Shown here: one piece after another, positions 25,176 through 33,654 of the stretch | How the letters are laid out: each line of letters starts with the position of its first letter | Numbering within the stretch: the first letter of the stretch is position 1 | From: Burkholderiales bacterium | Lineage (GTDB): Bacteria; Pseudomonadota; Gammaproteobacteria; Burkholderiales; Burkholderiaceae_C | Direction: 5' to 3' | Assembly: GCA_016000265.1 (NCBI GenBank) | Contig: JAECRL010000006.1 | Location: 62,001-126,000, forward strand | DNA: 64,000 nt | The notes under the pieces: model-generated | Seen by the model: only the letters and a program-made list of their open reading frames with translations | The model's database searches: none | What the model was told of the DNA's origin: nothing | Position numbers and translations under genes: made by a program

Positions 25176-26092
25176 GCCGCGGCTTGCTGGCGATCCAGGC
25201 TGTTCTGGATGGCGGCGGTGATCATGGCGGGCCGCACGGGCTTTTCGAAGAACGTGACGTTCTGGGTCCGCAACAGGGTCGCCAGGGTGCTTTCGGAGGC
25301 CTTGCCGTCGCGCAGCTGACCCGTCAGCAAGACGATGGGGGCGGCGGGTTGTTCGCGGCGGATGCGCTCGACCACGGGCTGCGAGGTCTGGCCACCGCCC
25401 AGCATCAGGTCGAGCACGTAGGCGTCGAAGCCGCGTTCGAGTCGAGGGTAGAGCGCGAGCGGGTCGGTGAAGGCCTCTGCCTGGAAGCCCACTTCGTTGA
25501 ACCAGTCGCTCAGGGCCTGGGCGGCGGATTCGTCGTCGTCGAGCACGGCGATGCGCGCGCGCGGCTGGTCGTCTGCGGGTGCGACCTCCAGGTGGGCGAC
25601 GCGGTAGCAGGCCCCGCCGGCACCGAGCTGCCTGAGGTGGGTCAGGCTGCCAACGCGCCAGCGGTCGTCGTGCAGCGTGGCCAGCAGGGCGTTGGTGGGG
25701 GGCTGGTCGGCGGTGCACAGGGCGCCCAGTTGCACGTGGGCGGGCAGTTGCAGCCCGTCGAGGCCCAGCGTGGCCGGCAGGTGGCCCGCCGGGGCCGTGG
25801 CGGGGGCGGTGCGCCACGGGGTGGCGGGCGGCTCGGCGGAGAAGACCGTGTCGAGGGACTCGCCGTGGTGGCGGCACAGGGCCAGCACCTCGTTGAAGAG
25901 CCAGACCGCCCCGCGCAGCTTGCGTCGGGCCTGGCTGATGGAAATCGCGCAAATTTGCGCGACTGCGGCGGCCTGGTGCCGCGCGCCCACCCCGTGCCGG
26001 CTCAACAGGTCCGCCACGCAGGCGGCCGTCCAGGTGGCCCCGGCGTCATAGGGGACGCTGTCGTCGTCGGGGTGTGAAAGGGCGTCGTCCAT
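25172..26092 (-). CDS. BetR-type HTH protein with C-terminal receiver domain
   Basis: A 306-aa protein with inverted response-regulator architecture. An N-terminal DNA-binding-like BetR domain (residues about 20-85: ACVADLLSRHGVGARHQAAA, SISQARRKLRGAVW) leads into a middle linker and then a receiver domain (about 178-298) with AVLDDDESAA, phospho-acceptor Asp228 in YVLDLMLGG, T/S switch in IVLLTGQ and K in FFEKPVRP. Start at 26092; the binding site is weak. It is the cognate regulator of the following kinase. The target is unknown, though the palindrome at 26150-26163 is a candidate. Confidence 0.85.
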   Translation of the reverse strand: MDDALSHPDDDSVPYDAGATWTAACVADLLSRHGVGARHQAAAVAQICAISISQARRKLRGAVWLFNEVLALCRHHGESLDTVFSAEPPATPWRTAPATAPAGHLPATLGLDGLQLPAHVQLGALCTADQPPTNALLATLHDDRWRVGSLTHLRQLGAGGACYRVAHLEVAPADDQPRARIAVLDDDESAAQALSDWFNEVGFQAEAFTDPLALYPRLERGFDAYVLDLMLGGGQTSQPVVERIRREQPAAPIVLLTGQLRDGKASESTLATLLRTQNVTFFEKPVRPAMITAAIQNSLDRQQAAA

Positions 26093-26118
26093 GGGGCTGG
26101 GGAGGGCGGTCGTGCCTT

Positions 26119-26147
26119 TTGGCACCGATGATCTCAATTCGTAACAA
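26119..26147 (+). promoter_or_regulatory. sigma-70-like promoter reading away from the BetR gene
   Basis: TTGGCA (26119-26124) and TAACAA (26142-26147) are separated by 17 bases on the plus strand, giving a predicted start near 26155. No plus-strand protein gene lies downstream. Confidence 0.4.
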
Positions 26148-26149
26148 TG

Positions 26150-26163
26150 GGTCAAATATGACC
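26150..26163. promoter_or_regulatory. 14-bp palindrome in the BetR promoter region
   Basis: GGTCAAATATGACC has GGTCA/TGACC arms around AATA, 58 bases before the BetR/receiver start. It is a plausible operator, possibly autoregulatory. Confidence 0.4.
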
Positions 26164-26369
26164 GAGTGAGCAATTATGCACACTACAATTCATTGTGCGC
26201 TGTACACAAAGCAACTTTGCGAAACGATCACAAGCAGGCACTGCTCAGGGAACCTTTTAATTCAACACCCGCCCCACGAGGGACCGGGGCAACGCCGGCC
26301 AGTCACCTGGTGCGACGTTGGTGCCGCAAGGCTTTTTTCAAACCACCCCCTGCGGGTGGTTTGTTTTTT
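26155..26369 (+). ncRNA. candidate small RNA in the 295-base gap
   Basis: A promoter-like sequence at 26119-26147 and an intrinsic terminator at 26339-26369 enclose about 215 bases on the plus strand, where no credible protein frame exists and both flanking genes are on the minus strand. The interior can fold (for example CCGG/CCGG around GGCAACG, and GCC-GCAA-GGC followed by T6 just before the main terminator). I recognise no known RNA family. Confidence 0.35.
26339..26369 (+). terminator. strong plus-strand terminator
   Basis: CAAACCACCC (26339-26348)/GGGTGGTTTG (26354-26363) stem followed by six T's. On the minus strand the stem is followed by A's, so it does not serve the ABC operon. It must end a plus-strand transcript. 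Confidence 0.85.
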
Positions 26370-26387
26370 GTGCCGTCGCCAGCTGCC

Positions 26388-27197
26388 TCAGTGCCCCTGG
26401 CTGCCGCGGTGGGCCCACACGGTGGTGCGCTTCTCGATGGCCGAGAACAGCTCGTACATCACCATGGCCATCGCGCCCACCACCACCAGGCCTGCGAAGG
26501 CCAGGCCCATCTGCATGGACGAGCCGGCGCTGATGAGCAGGTAGCCGATGCCTTCGTTCGACGCCGTCATCTCCGACACCGTGGTGCCCACGAAAGCCAG
26601 CGTGATGGCGACCTTGAGCGAGCCGTAGAAGAAGGGCATGGAGCGCGGCAGGCCGACCTTGATGAGCACGTCCCAGCGTTTGGCGCCCAGCACGCGCAGC
26701 ACGTCTTCCAGCTCGGGCTCCAGGGTGGCCAGGCCGGTGGCGATGTTGACCGTGATCGGAAAGAAGCTGATGAGGAAGGCCGTGAGCACGGCCGGGCCCA
26801 CGCCGATGCCGAACCACACCACCAGGATCGGGATGAAGGCGGCTTTGGGCAGGGCGTTGAAGGCCGTCATCAGGGGGTAGATGGCGGCGTAGGCCAGGCG
26901 CGAGCTGCCGATCAGGAAGCCCAGCGCCACGCCCACGACGATGGCGATGCCGAAGCCCACCAGCGTCACCCACAGCGTGCGCCAGGCGTGCCTGAGGATC
27001 TCGGTGTGGAACTCGATGAGTTGGTCGGCGATGCGCGCCGGGCTGGGGAAGATGTACTCGCTGACGTTGAAGGCGCTGCAGAGGGCCTGCCAGATGAGCA
27101 GGACCAGCAGCAGCAGGCCCCAGGGGGCCCAGCGCTCGACCTGGCGGGCAGACAGGGCGGGGACGGCGCGTTTGGGTTGGCTCGGGGGCTGGCTCAT
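26388..27197 (-). CDS. ABC transporter permease, SsuC/TauC/ThiX type
   Basis: Inner-membrane permease of 269 aa with about six helices in the BPD_transp_1 fold. The coupling loop is LGAKRWDVLIKVGLPRSMPF. Typical motifs are VSEYIFPSPARIADQL, AFNALPKAAFIPILVVWFG and GTTVSEMTASNEGIGYLL, the last common to sulfonate, taurine, nitrate and pyrimidine-precursor importers. The start overlaps the ATPase stop as ATGA. Last gene of a three-gene importer operon. Confidence 0.9.
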   Translation of the reverse strand: MSQPPSQPKRAVPALSARQVERWAPWGLLLLVLLIWQALCSAFNVSEYIFPSPARIADQLIEFHTEILRHAWRTLWVTLVGFGIAIVVGVALGFLIGSSRLAYAAIYPLMTAFNALPKAAFIPILVVWFGIGVGPAVLTAFLISFFPITVNIATGLATLEPELEDVLRVLGAKRWDVLIKVGLPRSMPFFYGSLKVAITLAFVGTTVSEMTASNEGIGYLLISAGSSMQMGLAFAGLVVVGAMAMVMYELFSAIEKRTTVWAHRGSQGH

Positions 27198-28030
27198 GGG
27201 GCGGTCTCCGCGTGGGGCGCGAGGGCGGTGGGCTTGCGCAGGGCGCCGATGTGGGCGCGCAGCTCGTGCACGATGGCCGTGAAGCCGGGCTCGTAGGTGA
27301 CTTCGAGGTCGCGCGGGCGCGGCAGCTCCGCCGCGCTGATCTCGCGGCGCGCCAGGATGCGGCCCGGGCTGCGGCTCATGACGTAGACCGTGTCGGCCAG
27401 GAAGGCGGCTTCGCGCAGGTCGTGCGTGACGAGGATGACGTTGAAGCCTCGCTCGGCCTGCAGGTCGCGCAGCGCGCACCAGAGCTCTTCGCGTGTGAAG
27501 GCGTCGAGCGCGCCAAAGGGCTCGTCGAGCAGCAGCAGCTGCGGCTCGTGGATGAGCGCACGGCAGATGGAGGCGCGCTGCTGCATGCCGCCCGAGAGCT
27601 GCCAGGGGAACTTGTCTTCGTAGCCGCCCAGGCCCACGCTTTGCAGCAGCGCGCGGGCTTTGGCCTCGTACTCGGCGCGTTTGGCCTTGAAGTTCGATCG
27701 GTGGGGCTCGACGATCTCCAGCGGCAGCAGCACGTTGTCCACCGTGGTGCGCCAAGGCAGCAGCGACGGGGCCTGGAAGGCCATGCCGGTGATCTTGAGC
27801 GGGCCGGTCACGGGCTGGCCGGCGATGGTCACCGTGCCCTTGGAGGGCATCTTCAGGCCCGTGGTGAGCTTCATGAAGGTGGACTTGCCGCAGCCCGATG
27901 GCCCGACGATGGCCACGAACTCACCGGGCTTCATGCTCAGGCTGAGGTCTTCGACGGCGAACTGGCCTTGGGCGAGCAGCTCGTCGTTGTAGGCCAGCCA
28001 GACGTTCCTGAAATCGACGAAGGCATCCAT
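27194..28030 (-). CDS. ABC transporter ATPase, SsuB/TauB/ThiZ type
   Basis: Cytoplasmic ATPase of 278 aa. Walker A GPSGCGKST, Q-loop in MAFQAPSLLPWRT, signature LSGGMQQRASICRAL, Walker B LLLLDEPFGALD, H-loop VTHDLREAAF. The specificity for NMT1-type importers is given by its neighbours. Eight bases separate it from the binding-protein gene. Confidence 0.92.
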   Translation of the reverse strand: MDAFVDFRNVWLAYNDELLAQGQFAVEDLSLSMKPGEFVAIVGPSGCGKSTFMKLTTGLKMPSKGTVTIAGQPVTGPLKITGMAFQAPSLLPWRTTVDNVLLPLEIVEPHRSNFKAKRAEYEAKARALLQSVGLGGYEDKFPWQLSGGMQQRASICRALIHEPQLLLLDEPFGALDAFTREELWCALRDLQAERGFNVILVTHDLREAAFLADTVYVMSRSPGRILARREISAAELPRPRDLEVTYEPGFTAIVHELRAHIGALRKPTALAPHAETAP

Positions 28031-28038
28031 GCGCGACC

Positions 28039-29106
28039 TCACTTGGTGGCGGCGGGCAGCACGTTGAGCTCCGCGGCCGTGGGCAGGAAGGCGGGGTTCC
28101 AGACGGCTTGCGGGTTGACGCGGGTCTTGGTGGCGTAGGCGTCGGAGACCTGCGAGGCCATCAGCGAGAGTCGGCCTGGGTTGACCTGGCCGAAGCCTTC
28201 GGCGCGGGCGTCCGGGCTGGCGATGACCTGCTCGATGGCCATCTTCAGGCGGCGCTTTTCCAGCTCGACGTTGATGATGCCGTCGCGCGCCTTGACCGAG
28301 GCGATGGTCGCATCGGGTTGGGCGAGCACCTCCTTGGCGCCTTTGGCGAAGGCCTTGAGGAAGGCCTTGACGGCCTCGGGGTTCTCCTTGAGCAGCTTGG
28401 GCGAGGCGATGATGGCGTTGCCATACAGCTTGACGCCGTGCTGGGCATAGGGAAAGACGACGACGTCTTGCGCCTTGGCGCCGCGCGCCTCGAGGTTGAG
28501 CAGCGAGGTGAACGAGAAGCCGGTGATGCCGTCGACGTCGCCGCGCACGAGCATGGTCTCGCGCAGCGGGGGGTCCATGCTGGTCCAGGTCACCGCACCG
28601 ATCTTGTTGGCCTTGGCGAACAGCGTCCAGGCTTTGCGGCCGGCGTCGAAGACCGGGGCGCCGAGCTTCTTGCCGCCGAAGTCCGCGGGGGTCTTGATGC
28701 CCGATGTCTTGAGGGCGAAGACCGCCGCCGGCGTGTTGTTGTAGACCATCATGATGGCCACCGGCTTGTTGGGCGCGTCCGGGTTGTTGGCGTGGAACTC
28801 CATCAGCGCGGCCATGTCGGCCAGGCCCAGGTCGTAGGTGCCCGAGGCCACGCGGGTGACGGTGCCGCCCGAGCCGCTGCCGGCGTCCAGCGTCACGTCC
28901 AGCCCGGCCTGGCTGAAGTGCCCTTTGGCGATGGGCTGCAGGAACAGGGCGGCGGGGCCTTCGAAGCGCCAGTCGAGCTGGAACTTCAGGGGCGTGGCGG
29001 CGCGCACCGAGCTGGGGGCCAGGGCGCACAAGGACAAGGCGGCGGCGGCCAGGCCGAAGCTGGCGTGTGCGAAAACGGTGCGGCGGGTGAGGTCGAGGGC
29101 GGTCAT
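28039..29106 (-). CDS. NMT1/THI5-family periplasmic binding protein
   Basis: Substrate-binding protein of an ABC importer, 355 aa. Signal peptide about residues 1-36 (ending SSVRA). The fold is recognised from LKFQLDWRFEGPAALFLQPI, KGHFSQAGLDVTLDAGSGSG, TYDLGLADMAALMEF and VRGDVDGITGFSF. Family members bind pyrimidine precursors of thiamine, nitrate, sulfonates or related small ligands; no adjacent pathway gene decides, and no TPP riboswitch is present. The start at 29106 has GGAG 9 bases upstream. The promoter carries two copies of AAAACTGTATGCA. Confidence 0.87.
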   Translation of the reverse strand: MTALDLTRRTVFAHASFGLAAAALSLCALAPSSVRAATPLKFQLDWRFEGPAALFLQPIAKGHFSQAGLDVTLDAGSGSGGTVTRVASGTYDLGLADMAALMEFHANNPDAPNKPVAIMMVYNNTPAAVFALKTSGIKTPADFGGKKLGAPVFDAGRKAWTLFAKANKIGAVTWTSMDPPLRETMLVRGDVDGITGFSFTSLLNLEARGAKAQDVVVFPYAQHGVKLYGNAIIASPKLLKENPEAVKAFLKAFAKGAKEVLAQPDATIASVKARDGIINVELEKRRLKMAIEQVIASPDARAEGFGQVNPGRLSLMASQVSDAYATKTRVNPQAVWNPAFLPTAAELNVLPAATK

Positions 29107-29125
29107 GCGGGCGGGCTCCGGTTGC

Positions 29126-29161
29126 AAAACTGTATGCAAAACAGTGTTAAAACTGTATGCA
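29126..29161. promoter_or_regulatory. paired operator-like repeats before the ABC importer
   Basis: AAAACTGTATGCA occurs at 29126-29138 and 29149-29161, 23 bases apart start to start (about two helical turns). The spacer contains ACAGTGTT, giving ACTGT...ACAGT dyads. This looks like a tandem binding site, perhaps for a GntR-type regulator; the regulator is not in the window. Confidence 0.6.
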
Positions 29162-29275
29162 CTATTGCAAGAAGCGTGCGCAGCTGAAGTGAGCGATGCG
29201 GCCGTTGTGGGCATGGAATGTGCAAACCACGCCGCCTGTTTTCAACAGGTGCCCATGCACCAACAGGAGTGCCCC

Positions 29276-30361
29276 ATGTCCTTGCGTTCTTTCGCCTTGT
29301 CCGCCCTGGCGCTGTCGGCCGCTGCGGTGGCCCACGCCCAGTCCAGCTACAACGTCTACGGTGTGCTGGATGTGACCTTCGGCTCGTTTCAGCTCAGCGC
29401 CCTCGATGGCAGCAGCGCCAGCAAACGCGTGACCAAGGTCGATGGCAACCAGATGATCACCAGCTACCTGGGATTCAAGGGCGTGGAGGACCTGGGCGGC
29501 GGCATGAAGGCCGGCTTCGTGCTGGAGTCGTTTTTGCGACCGGACACGGGGGCCTATGGCCGCAACAGCGCCACCCCCAACGTCGTCAAAGACGACCTGT
29601 TCTGGACCCGCGCGGCCAACGTCTACCTGCAAAGCGATCTCGGCAAGCTGACCCTGGGGCGCCAGATCAACCTGGTCTACCTGCAGGCCGTGGTCTACAA
29701 CCCGTTCGGTGGGGCATTCGGGATCGCGCCGGCCATCCGCCTGACCTTCGGGCCGGGCACCGGCAACGACCGCGGCGACTCCGGCTGGAGCAACGCGATC
29801 TCGTACGCCACGCCCAACCTGGGTGGCGCCACCTTCGCGGCGTCTTACCAGCCCGGTGAGGCGAGCGATGGCAGCGAGCGCGCCAGCTACGCCCTGTCGG
29901 GCAACTACGTCAGCGGCCCGTTTGCCGCTGGGGCGTCCTGGCAGACCGTGCGCTCGGCCGAGGCGCCCAAGCTCGATGTGCTCAAAGGTCAGCGCCAGAC
30001 CTTCGGCCTGCTCAACACGAGCTACGACTTCGGTGTGGCCAAGGTGTTTGCGCAGTACGGCAAGATCTCCAACAGCGGCTACAGCGGCGCGGCGCGCATC
30101 GACACCAACCTGTTCCAGCTGGGCGCTTCGGTGCCGGTGACGGCTTCGGGCAAGGTCCTGGCTTCCTATGGCGAGAGCCGCGAGAAGGCCGTGGAAGGCG
30201 GCACCACCCCCAAGACGAAGCACACGATCCTGACGGTGGGCTACGACCATTTCCTGTCCAAGCGCACGGACGTGTACACCGCCGTGATGCACGACAAGGA
30301 AAAGCTGCCGAATTTCAAGTCCGGCACCACGTACCTGGTGGGCGTGCGCCACGCCTTCTGA
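29276..30361 (+). CDS. general porin, Gram-negative trimeric type
   Basis: Outer-membrane beta-barrel of 361 aa in the Comamonas Omp32/Bordetella porin family. Signal peptide residues 1-21 (ending VAHAQ). Family marks: SSYNVYGVLDVTFG, SYLGFKGVEDLGGGMKAGFVLES, RAANVYLQSDLGKLTLGRQ and a C-terminal VGVRHAF ending in Phe as required for BAM recognition. AGGAG 7 bases before the ATG fixes the start. Divergent from the NMT1-type importer, so it may serve uptake of the same ligand (inference). Confidence 0.93.
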   Translation: MSLRSFALSALALSAAAVAHAQSSYNVYGVLDVTFGSFQLSALDGSSASKRVTKVDGNQMITSYLGFKGVEDLGGGMKAGFVLESFLRPDTGAYGRNSATPNVVKDDLFWTRAANVYLQSDLGKLTLGRQINLVYLQAVVYNPFGGAFGIAPAIRLTFGPGTGNDRGDSGWSNAISYATPNLGGATFAASYQPGEASDGSERASYALSGNYVSGPFAAGASWQTVRSAEAPKLDVLKGQRQTFGLLNTSYDFGVAKVFAQYGKISNSGYSGAARIDTNLFQLGASVPVTASGKVLASYGESREKAVEGGTTPKTKHTILTVGYDHFLSKRTDVYTAVMHDKEKLPNFKSGTTYLVGVRHAF

Positions 30362-30411
30362 TGCCCGCTGAGGCGGTGGCCCGGGCAGGCGGGTGATGAG
30401 ATGATGGCGGC

Positions 30412-31212
30412 ATGAGCGCCCTGTCTCCCGTCACCCGTCGCCCCATCGGCTTGATGGCCGCCATGCCGCAGGAGCTGCAGTCCCTGCTCGACCTGATGCC
30501 CGATGAGGCCCGCGTCGAGCGGGGCGGTCGCACCTTCTGGGTGGGGCACCTGCAGGGGCGCGCGGTGGTGGCGGTGCTCTCGGGCATCGGCAAGGTGGCC
30601 GCGGCCATCACGGCGACTTTGCTGGCCGATGCGTTCGGGGTCAGCCAGATCTGGTTCACGGGCGTGGCCGGTGGGCTGGGGGCGGACGTGCGCGTGGGCG
30701 ATGTGGTGGTGGCCGATGCGCTGCTGCAGCACGACATGGACGCCTCGCCGCTGTTCCCGCGTCACGAGTTGCCGGGCCTGGGGGTGAGTCGCCTGCATCC
30801 GCCGCGGGCGCTGACCGATCGCGTGGTCTCGGTCGTGGCCGAGGCCTTGCTGGAGGTCGATGCGGCCGGGGCCCTGCACGGCCTGGGTTTGGGGCGACCG
30901 CGGGTGCACCGGGGCCTGATCGTCAGCGGCGACCAGTTCGTGTCGGCCGCGCAAGACGCCGAGACCCTGCGCAACCACCTGCCCGATGTGCTGGCCGTGG
31001 AGATGGAGGGCGCGGTGGTGGCCCAGGTGTGTCAGGCGTTCGGGCTGCCTTACGCGGTGGTCCGCAGCATCTCGGACCGGGCCGATGGCTCGGCCCACGT
31101 GGACTTCACGCGCTTCGTCGACGGGGTGGCGAGCCCCTTCACGCTGGCCATCGTCATGGCGCTGCTTCGGGCGGTGCCGGATGGCGCAGGCGATGCGCTT
31201 GAGGCAAGCTGA
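30412..31212 (+). CDS. mtnN: 5'-methylthioadenosine/S-adenosylhomocysteine nucleosidase
   Basis: Cleaves MTA and SAH to adenine and the thioribosyl or ribosyl-homocysteine product, 266 aa, somewhat longer than E. coli MtnN (232). Visible: GLMAAMPQELQSLL with the catalytic-site Glu, VVAVLSGIGKVAAAITATLL, WFTGVAGGLGADVRVGDVVV, GDQFVS, EMEGAVVAQVCQAFGLP and the general-acid Asp in SDRAD. Begins 50 bases after the porin. Confidence 0.92.
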   Translation: MSALSPVTRRPIGLMAAMPQELQSLLDLMPDEARVERGGRTFWVGHLQGRAVVAVLSGIGKVAAAITATLLADAFGVSQIWFTGVAGGLGADVRVGDVVVADALLQHDMDASPLFPRHELPGLGVSRLHPPRALTDRVVSVVAEALLEVDAAGALHGLGLGRPRVHRGLIVSGDQFVSAAQDAETLRNHLPDVLAVEMEGAVVAQVCQAFGLPYAVVRSISDRADGSAHVDFTRFVDGVASPFTLAIVMALLRAVPDGAGDALEAS

Positions 31213-31236
31213 GCGCCATCCGACGGGACACTCACC

Positions 31237-31536
31237 ATGCGCTACACCTCATTTCGCGAGTTCTATCCTTTCTACCTGTCTCAGCACCAGGATGCCACCT
31301 GCCGACGCCTGCACGTCGTGGGCTCGACGCTGGTGCTGGCGGTGATCGCCTGGGCGGCCGTCACGGGCGCTGGCGCGGTCTTGCTGGCCTTGCCGGTGAT
31401 CGGCTATGGCTTCGCGTGGGTCGGGCATTTCTTCTTCGAGCACAACAAGCCCGCCACGTTCACGCACCCGCTCTACAGCCTGATGGGCGACTGGGTCATG
31501 TTCTGGCAGGTGCTCACCCGCAAGCTGCCCTGGTGA
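31237..31536 (+). CDS. DUF962/Mpo1-like membrane protein
   Basis: A 99-aa membrane protein of the DUF962 family: FREFYPFYLSQHQDATCRRL, a central hydrophobic hairpin, then GHFFFEHNKPATFTHPLYSLMGDW. Yeast Mpo1 in this family is a dioxygenase of 2-hydroxy fatty acids, and the conserved His residues are present here (H17, H26, H65 region); bacterial function is untested. 24 bases after mtnN, stop two bases from the converging kinase stop. Confidence 0.88.
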   Translation: MRYTSFREFYPFYLSQHQDATCRRLHVVGSTLVLAVIAWAAVTGAGAVLLALPVIGYGFAWVGHFFFEHNKPATFTHPLYSLMGDWVMFWQVLTRKLPW

Positions 31537-31538
31537 GA

Positions 31539-32861
31539 TCAGGCCGCGGGGGGCGGCCAGCTCAGGCGGATGCGCGTGCCCTCGGCGCTGTCGAGCAGGT
31601 GCAGTCGCCCGCCATGCGTGCGCGCCACCATGTCGGCCAGCGTCAGGCCCAGGCCGAGCCCTTCTTCGGGGTGTTGCCCATCGAGTGCGGCCTGCAGTCG
31701 CTGGCGCTTGGCGGGCTCGATGCCGCGCCCGTCGTCGCTCACGGTCAGCCGCACCTGCTCGGCGTCGGCCTCGGCGTGCACGCTCACCTCGCGGGCCCCG
31801 TGGCGCTCGGCGTTGTCCAGCAGGTTGGAGAGGGCCGCGCTCAGCAGGTCGGGGTCGCAGGGCACTTCGTCGGCGCCGGTGGCCTGCACGCGGGTGTGTT
31901 GCAGTGGCAGGCGCAGCAGCAGCTGTCGCACCGAGGTGGTTTGCCAGTGCAGCTCCCCGCCGCTGCGAAACAGGCTGATGAGGGCCGTGACCACGCGGCG
32001 CAGCCGGGCGGCGGCCTCGCGGGTTTGCGTCAGGCGGGGCTGCAGCGAGGGCGGGGCCTCCTTGAGGGCCACGGCCAGTTGGGCGTCCATGCCCGCCAGG
32101 GGCGTGCGCAGGGCGTGTGCGGCGTGCGCGGCCGTGGCGCGTTCGTGGGCCACGCGCAGGGCGAGCCGGGCGGTGAGGTCGTCGATGGCGGCGACCAGGG
32201 GTTGCAGCTCGGTGCGGGTGGCCGTCAAGCCCGCCCGCAGCCCGGCCGGGCCCGCCGAGGCGGGGGCTTGCAGCGGGTCCAGGCCGGAGACCTGCTTGGA
32301 GAGGTCCAGCAGGGGTTGCAGCTCGCGGCGCAGGCCGCGGTTGATCCACCAGGCGGCGCCCCCGCCGATCAGCAGCGTCAGCCCGACGGTGGCGGCCATG
32401 GCCAGGGCCAGCGTGGCCTGGCGTGTTTCTTCGCGTTGCGCGACGTGCAGCGTGCCCTGGCCGGGGCCCAGCGGCAGCGTGAAGATGTGCCACTCGCGGG
32501 TGATCTCGTAGCCCTCTTCCAGGCGGTCGGTCAGCGGTTGCTCGGGCGCGCGGTGCGAGCGCAGGCGGATGCGGCCGCGCTCGTCGGTGAGTTGCCACAC
32601 GAGGTTCTCGGTGTGGGGCGGGGCGGGCAGCATCGCGCTTTGCAGGGGCAGCGGCTGGCCGAGCGTGTCTTGCTGGGCGCGCACGACCAGCGCGTAGAGC
32701 ACCTCGGCCGATTCGCGCAGCGCGCCGTCGAGCAGGTCGTCGAGCACGTGGTGGGTCAGCAGGCCCACCCCGGCGGTCATGCTCAGGCCCCAGCCCAGCG
32801 CGATGCTCAGCAGCACCTGGTTGAGTCGCTTGCGGATGGAGGGCAGGGCGGGGGCGCTCAT
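31539..32861 (-). CDS. two-component sensor kinase (QseC/PmrB-like)
   Basis: Membrane histidine kinase of 440 aa. Helix about 15-37, periplasmic domain to about residue 150, second helix 151-173, HAMP-like linker, HisKA with His249 in HAAHALRTPLAG, and HATPase with SNLLDNAERHG, SDDGRGIE and EGLGLGLTLADM. The start overlaps the response-regulator stop as ATGA. The pair is divergent from a metal RND operon and most likely senses its substrate in the periplasm. Confidence 0.92.
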   Translation of the reverse strand: MSAPALPSIRKRLNQVLLSIALGWGLSMTAGVGLLTHHVLDDLLDGALRESAEVLYALVVRAQQDTLGQPLPLQSAMLPAPPHTENLVWQLTDERGRIRLRSHRAPEQPLTDRLEEGYEITREWHIFTLPLGPGQGTLHVAQREETRQATLALAMAATVGLTLLIGGGAAWWINRGLRRELQPLLDLSKQVSGLDPLQAPASAGPAGLRAGLTATRTELQPLVAAIDDLTARLALRVAHERATAAHAAHALRTPLAGMDAQLAVALKEAPPSLQPRLTQTREAAARLRRVVTALISLFRSGGELHWQTTSVRQLLLRLPLQHTRVQATGADEVPCDPDLLSAALSNLLDNAERHGAREVSVHAEADAEQVRLTVSDDGRGIEPAKRQRLQAALDGQHPEEGLGLGLTLADMVARTHGGRLHLLDSAEGTRIRLSWPPPAA

Positions 32862-33532
32862 TCGCCGCCCTCGGTGAGGCGGTAGCCCAGGCCGCGCACC
32901 GTGTCGATGACGTGGCGACCCAGCTTGCGCCGGAGGTTGCCGATGTGGACCTCGACGACGTTGCTGTTGGCGCTGCTGTCCAGGCCGCCTGCCAGCCCTT
33001 CGAGCGTGGTCTTGTCGACGATGCGGCCGCAGCGGCTGACCAGCGCCTCGAGGATCTGCCATTCGCGCGCGGTCAGGTCCACCGCTTCGCTGCGGCCGTC
33101 GGCCCACAGCCAGACGCTGCGGCCCTGCAGGTCGACTTCGATGTCGCCGATGCGCTTGCGGCCGGTGGCGGCGCCCACGCTGCGGCGGTGCACGGCGTGC
33201 AGTCGCGCGACCAGCTCTTCCGGCGCAAAGGGCTTGACGAGGTAGTCGTCGGCACCGGACTCCAGCCCGGTGATGCGGTCCTTGAGCAGGTCGCGCGCCG
33301 TCATCATCAGGATGGGCCGGGTGTCGTCTTGACGACGCAGGCTCTTGACCCAATCCAGGCCGGAGCCGTCGGGCAGTTGCCAGTCCACCAGCAGGGCGTC
33401 GTGGGGCTCGGAGGCGAGTGCGCGGGCGGCCAGCAAGGTGGTGGCCCAGTCGACGCTGTGGCCTTCGCTGCGCAGGTAGTCGCGCAGGCCTTCGCCCAGG
33501 ATGGGGTCGTCTTCGAGCAGGAGCAGGCGCAT
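32858..33532 (-). CDS. OmpR-family response regulator
   Basis: A 224-aa transcription regulator. Receiver with LLLLEDDPILGEGL, phospho-acceptor Asp50 in LLVDWQLPDGSG, ILMMTARD and DDYLVKPF; C-terminal winged helix with LTAREWQILEALVSRCGRIV and SSANSNVVEVHIGNLRRKLG. First gene of a two-gene operon, divergent from the RND operon across 122 bases. Confidence 0.94.
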   Translation of the reverse strand: MRLLLLEDDPILGEGLRDYLRSEGHSVDWATTLLAARALASEPHDALLVDWQLPDGSGLDWVKSLRRQDDTRPILMMTARDLLKDRITGLESGADDYLVKPFAPEELVARLHAVHRRSVGAATGRKRIGDIEVDLQGRSVWLWADGRSEAVDLTAREWQILEALVSRCGRIVDKTTLEGLAGGLDSSANSNVVEVHIGNLRRKLGRHVIDTVRGLGYRLTEGGE

Positions 33533-33591
33533 GGGTGTCTTCGGTGGCCGATCGGTCGGGGTGACGGTATCACGGAGGCGATCGGTGGGGA

Positions 33592-33607
33592 TTCAGCCTG
33601 GCTTCAT
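33592..33607 (+). promoter_or_regulatory. possible response-regulator direct repeat
   Basis: TTCAG (33592-33596) and TTCAT (33603-33607) recur with an 11-base period in the divergent intergenic region, the usual geometry for an OmpR-family dimer. The half sites are short. Confidence 0.35.
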
Positions 33608-33654
33608 CTGACGGGCAGACACTCCGGGTGACGCTTTCACCTGGTGGACCCCAC

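Noticed and set aside
28000..29170. TPP riboswitch before the NMT1/THI5-type importer
   Set aside because: No CTGAGA/ACCTGATC-like conserved blocks; the leader is only a short repeat-bearing region.
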